A DNA stretch of 6,137 nt from contig JBBRPS010000642.1 of assembly GCA_038227745.1 (NCBI GenBank), positions 1-6,137 on the forward strand, in the 5' to 3' direction. The DNA is from DASPXY01 sp038227745 (GTDB taxonomy: Bacteria > Planctomycetota > Planctomycetia > Gemmatales > Gemmataceae). The notes beneath the pieces are model-generated. The model was given only the letters and a program-made list of their open reading frames with translations. It ran no database searches and was not told the origin of the DNA. Positions 1 through 4,908 of the stretch are shown in pieces. The translations under genes and the position numbers were made by a program. Each line of letters starts with the position of its first letter. Position 1 is the first letter of the stretch.

Positions 1-2
1 AA

Positions 3-557
3 ACTTGCATCCAAGTCGGTAGCGATGACAGTGTGGTGTCACTCTTCGGAAACCGCAGAATTCATGCGGAAAGCGCGACAACACGGGCTGTCGCGGCTCT
101 CCTGAATTCAGTGCAGGTTTTCGTGCCAGGGACACTAGCTGGCATCATGTTGAAGCAGACACTCGATGAGATCAAGGCGTTCGTGGGGGAAGCTGTCAAT
201 GATATGAAAAAGTACCGGGAGGATATCGAGACGTACAGGCCAGTTCCCGCAGTCCGCGAGGGAAGCCCTGAAGCGATCAGCGCGATTATCCAGCATCGGC
301 ATCGGGAGACGGTTGCACCAGAAGTTAAACAGGTGACGCGGAAGATTCAATTGATAAGAGTGATCCCTCTCTTGGTCTATTGTCTGGTCACGGTGGGGTT
401 AGTTCTACTGCGTGAGATCCGCCCGGAGATGCTGAAATCCCCAGTGTTTTTCACGCCTCACGCGGGCGGTCGCCCCCCTGAATCCCTGGAAAAACGACCA
501 TCCCGCGCAGTAGAATTAGTCATTTGGATCATCATGCTTGAATCCAGTGAGCGGTGA
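3..557 (+). CDS. Hypothetical protein with one membrane segment (5' end probably outside window)
   Basis: I do not recognise the family. The frame has no stop between the left edge and base 33, so the gene probably begins outside the window. The first possible internal starts are two GTG codons at 33 and 36, neither with a Shine-Dalgarno sequence. Numbered from the GTG at 33, residues 45-66 are a charged helical stretch. Residues 109-126 (core IPLLVYCLVTVGLVLL) form one clear membrane helix, preceded by a basic run (TRKIQLIR). The tail is Pro/Gly-rich and ends with a short hydrophobic patch (VELVIWIIM). This suggests a single-pass protein with most of its mass on one side of the membrane. Codon use is looser than in neighbouring genes, with many A/T third positions such as gaa, cca, tca and aca, which hints at a different origin. 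The stop at 555-557 lies 20 bp from the stop of the convergent gene. Confidence 0.55.
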   Translation, partial: TCIQVGSDDSVVSLFGNRRIHAESATTRAVAALLNSVQVFVPGTLAGIMLKQTLDEIKAFVGEAVNDMKKYREDIETYRPVPAVREGSPEAISAIIQHRHRETVAPEVKQVTRKIQLIRVIPLLVYCLVTVGLVLLREIRPEMLKSPVFFTPHAGGRPPESLEKRPSRAVELVIWIIMLESSER

Positions 558-577
558 GGTGGTGAGCCTCTCCCTCT

Positions 578-928
578 TCACTGCTGATCCTCCCAGTCCT
601 CGATCACCCGTCCCACTTTCTTCCGAAGGTCATCCTTCAGGCGGCAGAGTTCAACGATCAACTCCTCGTCCAGCTCCCGCTTCCGCAGCCCCAGGTTGTT
701 CTTCGCCGCCACCTGCGCCAGGCGAGGCGAGAAGCCGTCCATGACCAGCAGCTGCACTTCGCGGCCCAGCATTTCGAGCCAGGCCCCGCGGTGTCGCGTT
801 CGCACGTCCAGGACGGCATCGGCGTGCTCGCTCAACAGGCGGATTCGCTCGCGCGAAACTTGCTCTGGCAGAACACGCCTCAGGACCTCATCCACATCCC
901 CGTCCAGCGGCTTCGGCTCGTCTGACAT
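578..928 (-). CDS. Small soluble hypothetical protein (116 aa)
   Basis: The family and function are not recognised. The 116-residue product starts MSDEPKPLDGDVDEVLRRVL and is predicted to be almost entirely helical and strongly charged, with no membrane segment or cysteine cluster. Central and C-terminal parts contain LSEHADAVLDVRTRHRG and LRKRELDEELIVELCRLKDDL, which look like amphipathic helices and a possible short coiled coil. The frame could extend upstream to 1153, but that extension is antisense to the antitoxin gene. The ATG at 926-928 is preferred because a -10-like TACACT ends 7 nt before it, predicting a leaderless mRNA. The gene diverges from the VapBC pair across 66 bp. Its third codon positions are strongly G/C, as in the rest of the high-GC genes here. 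A link with the toxin-antitoxin pair is possible only by position. Confidence 0.72.
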   Translation of the reverse strand: MSDEPKPLDGDVDEVLRRVLPEQVSRERIRLLSEHADAVLDVRTRHRGAWLEMLGREVQLLVMDGFSPRLAQVAAKNNLGLRKRELDEELIVELCRLKDDLRKKVGRVIEDWEDQQ

Positions 929-944
929 CCCCGAGAGTGTAGCA
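929..944 (-). promoter_or_regulatory. Promoter with extended -10, predicted leaderless
   Basis: Reading the minus strand, TGC plus TACACT (TACACT at 941-936) forms an extended -10 element. It is followed by seven bases, CTCGGGG, and then the ATG at 928. A transcript starting at the usual distance from the -10 would begin at or next to the start codon. There is no Shine-Dalgarno sequence. The 11-mer GTGCTACACTC recurs upstream of the gene starting at 2550. No good -35 hexamer is visible, which an extended -10 can tolerate. Confidence 0.5.
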
Positions 945-960
945 CGGGATGGAAAACGGG

Positions 961-988
961 TTGACACACGCCACTCGGACGAGAGAAT
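961..988 (+). promoter_or_regulatory. Putative promoter of the toxin-antitoxin operon
   Basis: A perfect TTGACA at 961-966 is followed after 16 bp by GAGAAT at 983-988, a 4/6 match to the -10 consensus. Transcription would begin about at the antitoxin ATG (995). The GGAGG at 989-993 is only one base from the ATG, too close for normal Shine-Dalgarno use, so a leaderless start fits better. The -35 overlaps the upstream region of the divergent promoter for the 928 gene, so a protein bound here could affect both directions. An imperfect inverted repeat (GAGTG at 935-939, CACTC at 972-976) is a weak operator candidate. Confidence 0.45.
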
Positions 989-994
989 GGAGGC

Positions 995-1207
995 ATGGAG
1001 ACCAAAGCCGCACCCAGCGTCATCCCCCCCGAAGTCCTGGCCGAACTCCAGGAGGCGGCGGACAACGCCGCCAAGGGCATCCGCGACCCCGAGGCCGCCC
1101 GCCTGGCCCGTGAGCGGATGGACCGCATGCGGGAGGAGATTCGCAAGAAGCACGGCCTCCTCGACATCGCCGTCCCGTCGATCCGCGAACTCCGAGACGG
1201 CGAATGA
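995..1207 (+). CDS. VapB-like antitoxin of a type II toxin-antitoxin pair
   Basis: This 70-residue protein precedes a PIN-domain toxin gene, and the two share the four bases ATGA (1204-1207), so they are translationally coupled. By position and size it is the antitoxin, expected to bind VapC and block its RNase site. The sequence is mostly helical and charged: PPEVLAELQEAADNAAKGI in the N-terminal half, then RLARERMDRMREEIRKKHG, and a C-terminal DIAVPSIRELRDGE that may thread into the toxin groove. No AbrB-type swapped hairpin, ribbon-helix-helix or Phd fold is recognisable, so how it binds DNA, if it does, is unclear. From memory, very similar small proteins occur beside PIN toxins in planctomycetes and cyanobacteria; I could not check this. 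The assignment as antitoxin is firm by context, but its subfamily is not. Confidence 0.85.
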   Translation: METKAAPSVIPPEVLAELQEAADNAAKGIRDPEAARLARERMDRMREEIRKKHGLLDIAVPSIRELRDGE

Positions 1208-1656
1208 GGTACGTGCTCGACGCCTCCGTGGCCGTGAAGTGGTCCTTGCCCGAGGCCCATTCCGATAAGGCCATCCTTCTGCGTGACGAGTTCAGCAAGG
1301 GGCTGCACGACCTCCTCTCCCCAGACGTCTTCCCGATCGAGGTCGCCCACTCGCTGACGCGGGCCGAACGCCAGAAGCGCATCAGCCCCACGGACGGGGC
1401 GATCGCCCTGGCCGACATGCTCAAGAACCTCCCGGTCCTGCACCCTTCCGTCCCCCTCCTCAGCCGGGCCTATGCCATCTCCTCGGCAATGCGGGTCGGG
1501 GTGTACGACTGCCTGTATGTCGCTCTGGCCGAGCGCGAGAAGTGCGAGCTGGTTACGGCGGACGACAAGCTCGTGAAGAATCTCCAGCCCCACTTCCCCT
1601 TCCTCACGCCTCTCGCCTCTCTGCCGGGTTCCGCCCCGCCGACGGCCGGGTCGTGA
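1204..1656 (+). CDS. vapC: VapC-family PIN-domain ribonuclease toxin
   Basis: This 150-residue protein has the full PIN-domain signature. It begins MRYVLDASVAVKW with Asp6, has Glu46 in FPIEVAHSL, Asp102 in VYDCLYVALAE, and Asp120 in LVTADDK. These four acidic residues match the usual metal-binding set of VapC toxins, so the enzyme is probably an active Mg2+/Mn2+-dependent endoribonuclease. Known targets of the family include tRNA and the 23S rRNA sarcin-ricin loop; the target here cannot be read from sequence. The length is slightly above the family norm of about 130-140 because of a short Pro/Gly/Ala-rich tail. Its ATG overlaps the antitoxin stop, so it depends on the antitoxin promoter and on coupled translation. 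The stop lies 7 bp from the stop of a convergent gene, with no terminator hairpin seen between them. Confidence 0.95.
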   Translation: MRYVLDASVAVKWSLPEAHSDKAILLRDEFSKGLHDLLSPDVFPIEVAHSLTRAERQKRISPTDGAIALADMLKNLPVLHPSVPLLSRAYAISSAMRVGVYDCLYVALAEREKCELVTADDKLVKNLQPHFPFLTPLASLPGSAPPTAGS

Positions 1657-1663
1657 CGGTCGG

Positions 1664-1936
1664 CTACATCCTTCCCTTTGCTTTCGCCCAGGTCAGCAGC
1701 CCCTTCAAGCGATCCCGCATCCTGGCTCGGCACGCAACCAGCTGGGGATCGTACTCGTCGTGCTCCTGGTCCTGGCCGCTCACCATCTGATGGACCCCGA
1801 TCAGGCCCAGGGCGGCCCTCCGCTCCCGCCTGTAAAGCCTGGCGATGATCTCTCCCGAGTCGGCAACGTCTTCGTCTTCGCAGGCGGCGACGAGGCTGGC
1901 CAGGTCCCGGATTTCAGCGTTGAGCGTTTCGGACAT
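1664..1936 (-). CDS. Small hypothetical protein (90 aa)
   Basis: The family is not recognised. The 90-residue product is predicted to be helical and soluble. An acidic N-terminal half (LVAACEDEDVADSGEIIARL) is followed by a basic patch (YRRERRAALG) and a basic C-terminus (ARMRDRLKGLLTWAKAKGRM). There is no signal peptide or membrane helix. The ATG at 1934-1936 is supported by a -10-like TACATT ending six bases upstream and a TTCACG -35-like hexamer at a 17-bp spacing. No Shine-Dalgarno sequence is present. The stop codon (1664-1666) almost abuts the VapC stop on the other strand. The next gene on the same strand ends 35 bp upstream of the start, so an operon is possible, but the promoter argues for separate transcription. 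It could be a spurious frame, but the promoter and G/C-rich third positions favour a real gene. Confidence 0.65.
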   Translation of the reverse strand: MSETLNAEIRDLASLVAACEDEDVADSGEIIARLYRRERRAALGLIGVHQMVSGQDQEHDEYDPQLVACRARMRDRLKGLLTWAKAKGRM

Positions 1937-1942
1937 GGGGAA

Positions 1943-1971
1943 AATGTATCAGCGGATCGACAATCCGTGAA
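1943..1971 (-). promoter_or_regulatory. Putative promoter, predicted leaderless
   Basis: On the minus strand, TTCACG (1971-1966, 4/6 to TTGACA) and TGA plus TACATT (TACATT at 1948-1943) are separated by 17 bp. The -10 is followed by TTCCCC and then the ATG at 1936, the same spacing as at the 928 gene. The match is moderate. Confidence 0.4.
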
Positions 1972-2550
1972 TCAGGGCTTCTTGTCCTGCCGCTCAAAGC
2001 CAGCCAGGTCGAAGAGGGGGTAATCTGCGGCGAATTTCGCGTCCTTGTTCGCTTCGCGTGTGGCCCGCAGTTTCGCCAGGGTTTCCACAGATTTCGGGTG
2101 GTAGAATTCCAACGCGGACCAGCACAACGTCCACCTGTCGTACGCGATCCACGTCCCGTTGTGGGTGAAACCTCTCGTGGGATGCTTCTCTTTCAGGAGG
2201 TCGCCGAACAGGTCCTCATAGTTGTCCGCTTTCACCACCGTTCCATCCGACCGCCGCATCAGGTAGACGGAATTCTCCGTCAGCCGCTCTTCGCCCCTGT
2301 AGACCTTGTACGCCGTGGCACGGACCTCGGGCGTCCCATCGTGCCGCTGGTAGTAATCGCTGTCGATCAGGCTGATTTTCATCCACGGCGTCCAGCCCGG
2401 CCCCAGCGTCCCCAGGGAGAGCTTCAGAGCCTCCACGTACTCCGCCTCCATGCGTTCAGCAATGGCCTGCCGTCTACGCTCGTTCTCGCGGTCGCCCTCG
2501 GTCGGCTCTGCCTTCTTCGCCGGAGGCGTCTCCTTCTCCTCGCCAGCCAT
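1972..2550 (-). CDS. Hypothetical protein (192 aa)
   Basis: The family is not recognised. The frame is open to 2604, but the ATG at 2548-2550 is preferred because an extended -10 promoter (TACACT, 2583-2578) lies inside the longer version and would start transcription downstream of the earlier ATGs. The N-terminal 35 residues (MAGEEKETPPAKKAEPTEGD and onward) are charged, low in complexity and probably disordered. The remainder is rich in Trp and Tyr: GPGWTPWMKISLIDSDYYQR, then KVYRGEERLTENSVYLMRR, GTWIAYDRWTLCWSALEF, ending PLFDLAGFERQDKKP. The alternation suggests a compact alpha/beta domain. There is no signal peptide or membrane segment, so it is probably cytoplasmic. It lies downstream of the secreted-protein gene on the same strand but has its own promoter. 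Confidence 0.75.
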   Translation of the reverse strand: MAGEEKETPPAKKAEPTEGDRENERRRQAIAERMEAEYVEALKLSLGTLGPGWTPWMKISLIDSDYYQRHDGTPEVRATAYKVYRGEERLTENSVYLMRRSDGTVVKADNYEDLFGDLLKEKHPTRGFTHNGTWIAYDRWTLCWSALEFYHPKSVETLAKLRATREANKDAKFAADYPLFDLAGFERQDKKP

Positions 2551-2577
2551 CGGGAGGGGCGGTTGCTCCAGGAGGCG

Positions 2578-2586
2578 AGTGTAGCA
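2578..2586 (-). promoter_or_regulatory. Extended -10 promoter of the 2550 gene
   Basis: The minus strand carries TGC plus TACACT (TACACT at 2583-2578) inside the 11-mer GTGCTACACTC, identical to the element before the gene starting at 928. Transcription would start near 2569-2571, giving a leader of about 20 nt before the ATG at 2550. A GGAG lies about 15 nt before that ATG, rather far for a Shine-Dalgarno sequence. The element helps choose the start of the gene. Confidence 0.5.
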
Positions 2587-2629
2587 CCACCACCGTCCCA
2601 TCATGAGGCCATCACCTTCACACGGATGT

Positions 2630-3202
2630 TTATTTCGTCTCCGCAGTAAACTTCAACGAGTCGAAGAACTTCGCACCGTGATCTCTGTGATCGACGGTCT
2701 CGGCCTTCGCCGCGTCAACGAAGATCGAGTAGAACATCTTCCCCACCACGAATACCTGGTTTCGTAGCGTGCGCGATTCCCCCGGCCTTCTCTCATAGTT
2801 CACCACGAATTCTCGCCCTTCGACCTTGCCAACCTTCACGTTCTTTTCCCGAACCAGTTTTGCATTTTGCCTGGCCATCAACCCCACCTTTGCGCCAGCG
2901 AATCTGGCTTTGGGCTCCATTTTGGGGTCCAGAAGATATTCCAGATCCTTGGGCACTTCCATCTTCACGGGGCTATCCGGCAACGGCTGGTACCCGACCA
3001 TGTACACGGTCCCGTCCACCGCCGTGCCGTCGGCGTATAATTCTAAAGGTCCGAATTTGCCACTTTGGTGTTTCGTCTCCTTCGGGAAGAGGATCTTGTA
3101 CTTCCCCTTTTCAGACGCCACCTCCTTCCACTCCGTCCGGTCCTGCGCGACTGCGATTCCCGCCAACAGCACACACACGCCGCATGGAATGAGTCTGTTC
3201 AC
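2630..3202 (-). CDS. Secreted hypothetical protein with N-terminal signal peptide
   Basis: The product is about 190 residues. It begins with a short signal peptide: a basic Asn-Arg n-region, a hydrophobic core (LIPCGVCVLLAGI) and an AVA-Q cleavage site around residue 19, so it should be exported. The mature part has the pattern KYKILFPKETK, then alternating strands (LELYADGT, DGTVYMVGYQPLP), then VGKVEGREFVVNYER, RNQVFVVGKMFYSIFVD and a final KFFDSLKFTAE. From memory, small secreted planctomycete proteins often carry an FP motif near the start and FFDSFK-like ending, with a PsbP/DUF1795-like fold; the function is unknown. I chose GTG at 3202 because GGGGAG lies 7 bases upstream of it. The alternative ATG at 3217 gives five more residues but has no Shine-Dalgarno sequence. 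The gene lies 24 bp after the stop of the upstream ORF, but a terminator in that ORF argues against an operon. Confidence 0.85.
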   Translation of the reverse strand: MNRLIPCGVCVLLAGIAVAQDRTEWKEVASEKGKYKILFPKETKHQSGKFGPLELYADGTAVDGTVYMVGYQPLPDSPVKMEVPKDLEYLLDPKMEPKARFAGAKVGLMARQNAKLVREKNVKVGKVEGREFVVNYERRPGESRTLRNQVFVVGKMFYSIFVDAAKAETVDHRDHGAKFFDSLKFTAETK

Positions 3203-3226
3203 CTGGATACTCCCCATCAACTGAGT

Positions 3227-3601
3227 TCAGCCGTCACCGCCACCCGTTTCGACACTCCCGCCCATTGTGGCCACGCCGGCGCCCGGCGCCAAACAAAAAA
3301 ACCCTGCCCACGAAGGACAGGGCTCGCCCCTACCGACCACGCGCCTGCCGCTCCTGGCGGCCTTCACGGCGTACCCCGCGAGAGCGGAGACGAACTTTCG
3401 TGGATCCTTCCCTTTCTCCCAGAGCACCAGCCACCACTTCCAGGACAGACCCACGGCCTCGGCAATGAAATCGGCTTTCCGCTGCGGACAGCGGACGTCG
3501 GCGAACTTGATCCGGGCGTGTCTCTCGATGCGCGACAGGGCGTACTCGAAGGCAGCGCTGCACTCCTCGGGCGGCCCGCAGGCCTTCCCTCTCTTGGTCA
3601 T
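3227..3601 (-). CDS. Truncated or re-ended planctomycete hypothetical protein with an internal terminator
   Basis: The start ATG (3599-3601) has a strong Shine-Dalgarno GGAGGA (3611-3606) four bases upstream; the longer frame to 3691 has no such support. The first 88 residues look like a genuine domain: a helical protein with ALSRIERHARIKFADVRCPQ, KADFIAEAVGLSWKWWLVLW, and DPRKFVSALAGYAVKAARSG followed by RRV. I recall a family frequent in Gemmata-like genomes with this RxxFxxVRCPxxxxDxxAEAVAxxWxWF pattern, which normally continues after GRR with a C-G-Q motif; this is from memory. Here residues 89-124 (VGRGEPCPSWAGFF and onward) are instead the translation of a terminator hairpin and a GC palindrome, so the natural C-terminus appears lost. 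The transcript would probably end at the U-tract near 3295, before the in-frame stop at 3227-3229. It may be a decaying paralogue. Confidence 0.6.
   Translation of the reverse strand: MTKRGKACGPPEECSAAFEYALSRIERHARIKFADVRCPQRKADFIAEAVGLSWKWWLVLWEKGKDPRKFVSALAGYAVKAARSGRRVVGRGEPCPSWAGFFCLAPGAGVATMGGSVETGGGDG
3264..3292 (-). promoter_or_regulatory. Possible promoter of the secreted-protein gene
   Basis: On the minus strand TTGGCG (3292-3287, 4/6) and CACAAT (3269-3264, 4/6) are 17 bp apart, downstream of the terminator hairpin and about 55 bp before the GTG at 3202. Its position just after a terminator makes sense for an independent transcription unit, but the match is modest. Confidence 0.3.
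3278..3290. repeat. 13-bp GC palindrome
   Basis: GGCGCC occurs twice, separated by one base, forming a near-perfect palindrome directly after the T-tract of the minus-strand terminator. It may be part of the same dispersed element as the terminator or a protein-binding site for the promoter that overlaps it. Confidence 0.5.
3295..3322 (-). terminator. Intrinsic terminator located inside an open reading frame
   Basis: Reading the minus strand from 3322, CCCTGTCC, loop TTCGT and GGGCAGGG form an 8-bp stem with one G-U pair, followed at once by seven T residues (3301-3295). This is a textbook factor-independent terminator. It falls in codons about 94-102 of the 3601 gene. The bases before it (GGTAGGGGCGAG) plus the hairpin look like a dispersed repeat; I think I have seen similar sequences many times in planctomycete genomes, but could not check. 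Confidence 0.8.
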
Positions 3602-3698
3602 GGAGTCCTCCGGCTGTGTGAAGGGGCGAAACCCGCAGTCAACGTGAGTGCGGTTGCGCCGGAGAGTAAAAGAGATGGAATGTGTGCGCAAGCAGGGC

Positions 3699-3710
3699 TA
3701 CGCTGCCGAC
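3699..3710 (+). promoter_or_regulatory. Weak -10-like element before a predicted leaderless start
   Basis: TACGCT (3699-3704) is followed by six bases and the ATG at 3711. It has only three matches to TATAAT but keeps the TAC-CT pattern and spacing seen before the 928 gene. No clear -35 and no Shine-Dalgarno sequence is present. Confidence 0.3.
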
Positions 3711-4091
3711 ATGTCAGAGAAGATCAACGACGTGGACGAGTGGATGAAGACGATCCGCGATCCTGCGGAGCGTACCAAGGAACCGATCAGGCGTATCGAC
3801 TACGGCTCGGCGGTCGCTGAATACCAGACCGCCCCGCTGCAGGACGGAAGATGGGCCGTGAGAATGACGTGCAACAGCGAATTCGTCACGGGCATGTCGA
3901 TCCCGTGGCGGGCGTTCAAGACGAGGGAGGAGGCCGTGGACTTCTTCCGGGCGGAAGCGGCGGCCTTCTTCGCGCGGGAGAAGAACCTCAAGAAGGGGCG
4001 CGCGGTCGCCAGGAGGAAGATCATGGAGCTGCTGGAGCCGAATTCGCTGTTCGGGTACCAAGAGCCCGAGCCAGAGCAGGCCGAGGACTGA
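3711..4091 (+). CDS. Hypothetical protein (126 aa)
   Basis: The function is unknown. I chose the ATG at 3711 (MSEKINDVDEW) over the one at 3648 because the upstream 21 residues are Arg-rich (MRLRRRVKEMECVRKQG) and look like translated leader. The N-terminal third is charged. The middle, QDGRWAVRMTCNSEF, then GMSIPWRAFKTREEAVDFF, looks like an antiparallel beta pair followed by helices. The C-terminal part is helical (REKNLKKGRAVARRKIMELL) and ends with LFGYQEPEPEQAED. From memory, the 'DGRWxxxxxC..GMSIPWxAFxSREE' pattern recurs among planctomycete hypothetical proteins of unknown function. There is one cysteine, no signal peptide and no membrane helix, so it is probably cytoplasmic. It diverges from the 3601 gene across 109 bp and converges on the HEAT-repeat gene, with 9 bp between stops and no terminator hairpin seen. 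Confidence 0.78.
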   Translation: MSEKINDVDEWMKTIRDPAERTKEPIRRIDYGSAVAEYQTAPLQDGRWAVRMTCNSEFVTGMSIPWRAFKTREEAVDFFRAEAAAFFAREKNLKKGRAVARRKIMELLEPNSLFGYQEPEPEQAED

Positions 4092-4100
4092 ACGGCCCCT

Positions 4101-4508
4101 TCAGCCCCCCTTGATCTGCCTGAGTGCCTCCGCAGCTCGCTCGGCGACGACGGGGTCATTGTCCTGGAGAGCCTTGGTCAAGGTTGGAACAGCGGGCCTG
4201 CCGATCGACCGGAACGCTCCCATAGCCGCATTGCGTACCTCACGGTCCTTGTTTCTCAGGCCCTCGATTAGCCCCCGCATGGCGTCGTCGGTTTTTATTT
4301 TCCCCAGCGACCGGACCGCTGGCGCGTGGAGAGCCGCCTCCTTGCCCTTCAAGGCGTTGATGAGGAGCGGGACGATGGAACCGTCCAGTGTGCCGAAAGG
4401 GCCGAGCGCGTAGACTGCGTTGACCCGCACCCCGCGATCGGGATCCTTGAGCATTCGGATCATTTCCGGCAAGGCCTCATCCCTCTCGTCCGAGTCGTTC
4501 CTTCCCAT
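4101..4508 (-). CDS. Small HEAT-repeat protein
   Basis: This 135-residue protein is built almost entirely of four HEAT/PBS-lyase-type helical repeats at residues about 12-44, 45-75, 76-105 and 106-135. Each shows the pattern of a first helix with P-L-L-x-x-L, a D or N turn, then V-R-x-x-A-x-x-A-L-G: ALPEMIRMLKDPDRGVRVNA, IVPLLINALKG, IEGLRNKDREVRNAAMGAF, VPTLTKALQDNDPVVAERAA. Such repeats form curved scaffolds for protein-protein contacts; the partner is unknown. It has no signal peptide, unlike many planctomycete HEAT proteins, and it is short, so it might be a fragment of a longer solenoid. The ATG at 4508 is preferred; a TTG at 4532 would add eight residues but overlaps the start codon and Shine-Dalgarno of the divergent operon. 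No clear promoter is seen in the 23-bp gap. Confidence 0.83.
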   Translation of the reverse strand: MGRNDSDERDEALPEMIRMLKDPDRGVRVNAVYALGPFGTLDGSIVPLLINALKGKEAALHAPAVRSLGKIKTDDAMRGLIEGLRNKDREVRNAAMGAFRSIGRPAVPTLTKALQDNDPVVAERAAEALRQIKGG

Positions 4509-4520
4509 TTCCGCTTCAAC

Positions 4521-4526
4521 GGAGGT
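4521..4526 (+). promoter_or_regulatory. Strong ribosome binding site of the three-gene operon
   Basis: GGAGGT lies five bases before the ATG at 4532 and decides that start. On the other strand it lies in the possible N-terminal extension of the HEAT gene, an argument against that extension. Confidence 0.8.
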
Positions 4527-4531
4527 CTGCA

Positions 4532-4732
4532 ATGAGAGTGAACAAGTCCGACGGCTCGTGCCGCAGTGGCGGCGGCGAGCTGGAGATCATCGACGCCGAC
4601 GACACGACGATGACGGTCCAGTGCAAAGGCTGTGGCGAGGATTACCCCGTCGAGACGGACGCCTTCAACGACGGGGGCATGATTTACCACCTGGACTTCC
4701 TGATGGCTCGCCTGAGAGGAGGTGCCCCGTGA
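4532..4732 (+). CDS. Small zinc-ribbon-like protein, first gene of a coupled operon
   Basis: The 66-residue product has Cys10, then Cys31 and Cys34 in VQCKGCGEDY, with an acidic beta-rich segment between (GGELEIIDADDTTMTVQC). The order resembles a CxxC...CxxC zinc ribbon in which the second cysteine of the first knuckle is absent: residue 13 is Gly (codon GGC, 4568-4570), one base from TGC. From memory, related planctomycete proteins have C-x-x-C-G-G before LEI-DADD, so one metal ligand may be lost here. The end, TDAFNDGGMIYHLDFLMARL, is probably helical. A role in DNA, RNA or protein binding is only a guess. Translation starts from a strong GGAGGT. The stop overlaps the next start (GTGA, 4729-4732), and the next gene's Shine-Dalgarno lies inside this gene's 3' end. 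Confidence 0.82.
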   Translation: MRVNKSDGSCRSGGGELEIIDADDTTMTVQCKGCGEDYPVETDAFNDGGMIYHLDFLMARLRGGAP

Positions 4733-4908
4733 AACTGTCCGACCGCGAACTGGCGACCCTCCTCGCAGCCTTGCGATACTGGCAGCAGGACCTGACCGAG
4801 AGCGAAGAAGGACCGATCTCCGAGCACTTCGAGGACGTCGAGCCGCTGACCGTCGAGGAAATTGACGACCTCTGCGAGCGACTGAACACCGAAAAGAGGA
4901 CCGCATGA
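4729..4908 (+). CDS. Small acidic protein (59 aa), second gene of the operon
   Basis: The start is a GTG overlapping the previous stop, preceded five bases upstream by AGGAGGT (4717-4723), among the best Shine-Dalgarno sequences in the window. The protein is acidic and helical: KLSDRELATLLAALRYWQQD, then EHFEDVEPLTVEEIDDLCER, ending LNTEKRTA. From memory, short proteins with LSxxELATxLAALRYWQ and a PLTxEEIDxLCExLN end are common as unlinked small ORFs in planctomycete accessory DNA and phage-like regions; the function is unknown. The protein has a single Cys and no membrane segment. Its small size, acidity and position between a zinc-ribbon-like and a basic-tailed protein would suit a regulatory or mimic role, but this is speculation. 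The stop overlaps the start of the third gene (ATGA). Confidence 0.8.
   Translation: MKLSDRELATLLAALRYWQQDLTESEEGPISEHFEDVEPLTVEEIDDLCERLNTEKRTA

Noticed and set aside
880..1593. 237-codon minus-strand frame
   Set aside because: It is antisense to the VapBC genes, whose PIN motifs make the plus strand the coding strand.
2098..2649. 183-codon plus-strand frame
   Set aside because: It lies antisense to the 1972-2550 gene, is rich in Arg and Pro, and lacks a ribosome site.
3637..3642. TTGACT as the -35 of the 3601 gene
   Set aside because: The best hexamer at the proper distance (ACACAG) is a poor -10, so the promoter cannot be supported.
3065..3820. 251-codon plus-strand frame
   Set aside because: It spans the terminator, two minus-strand genes and a divergent intergenic region, with no domain or start signal.
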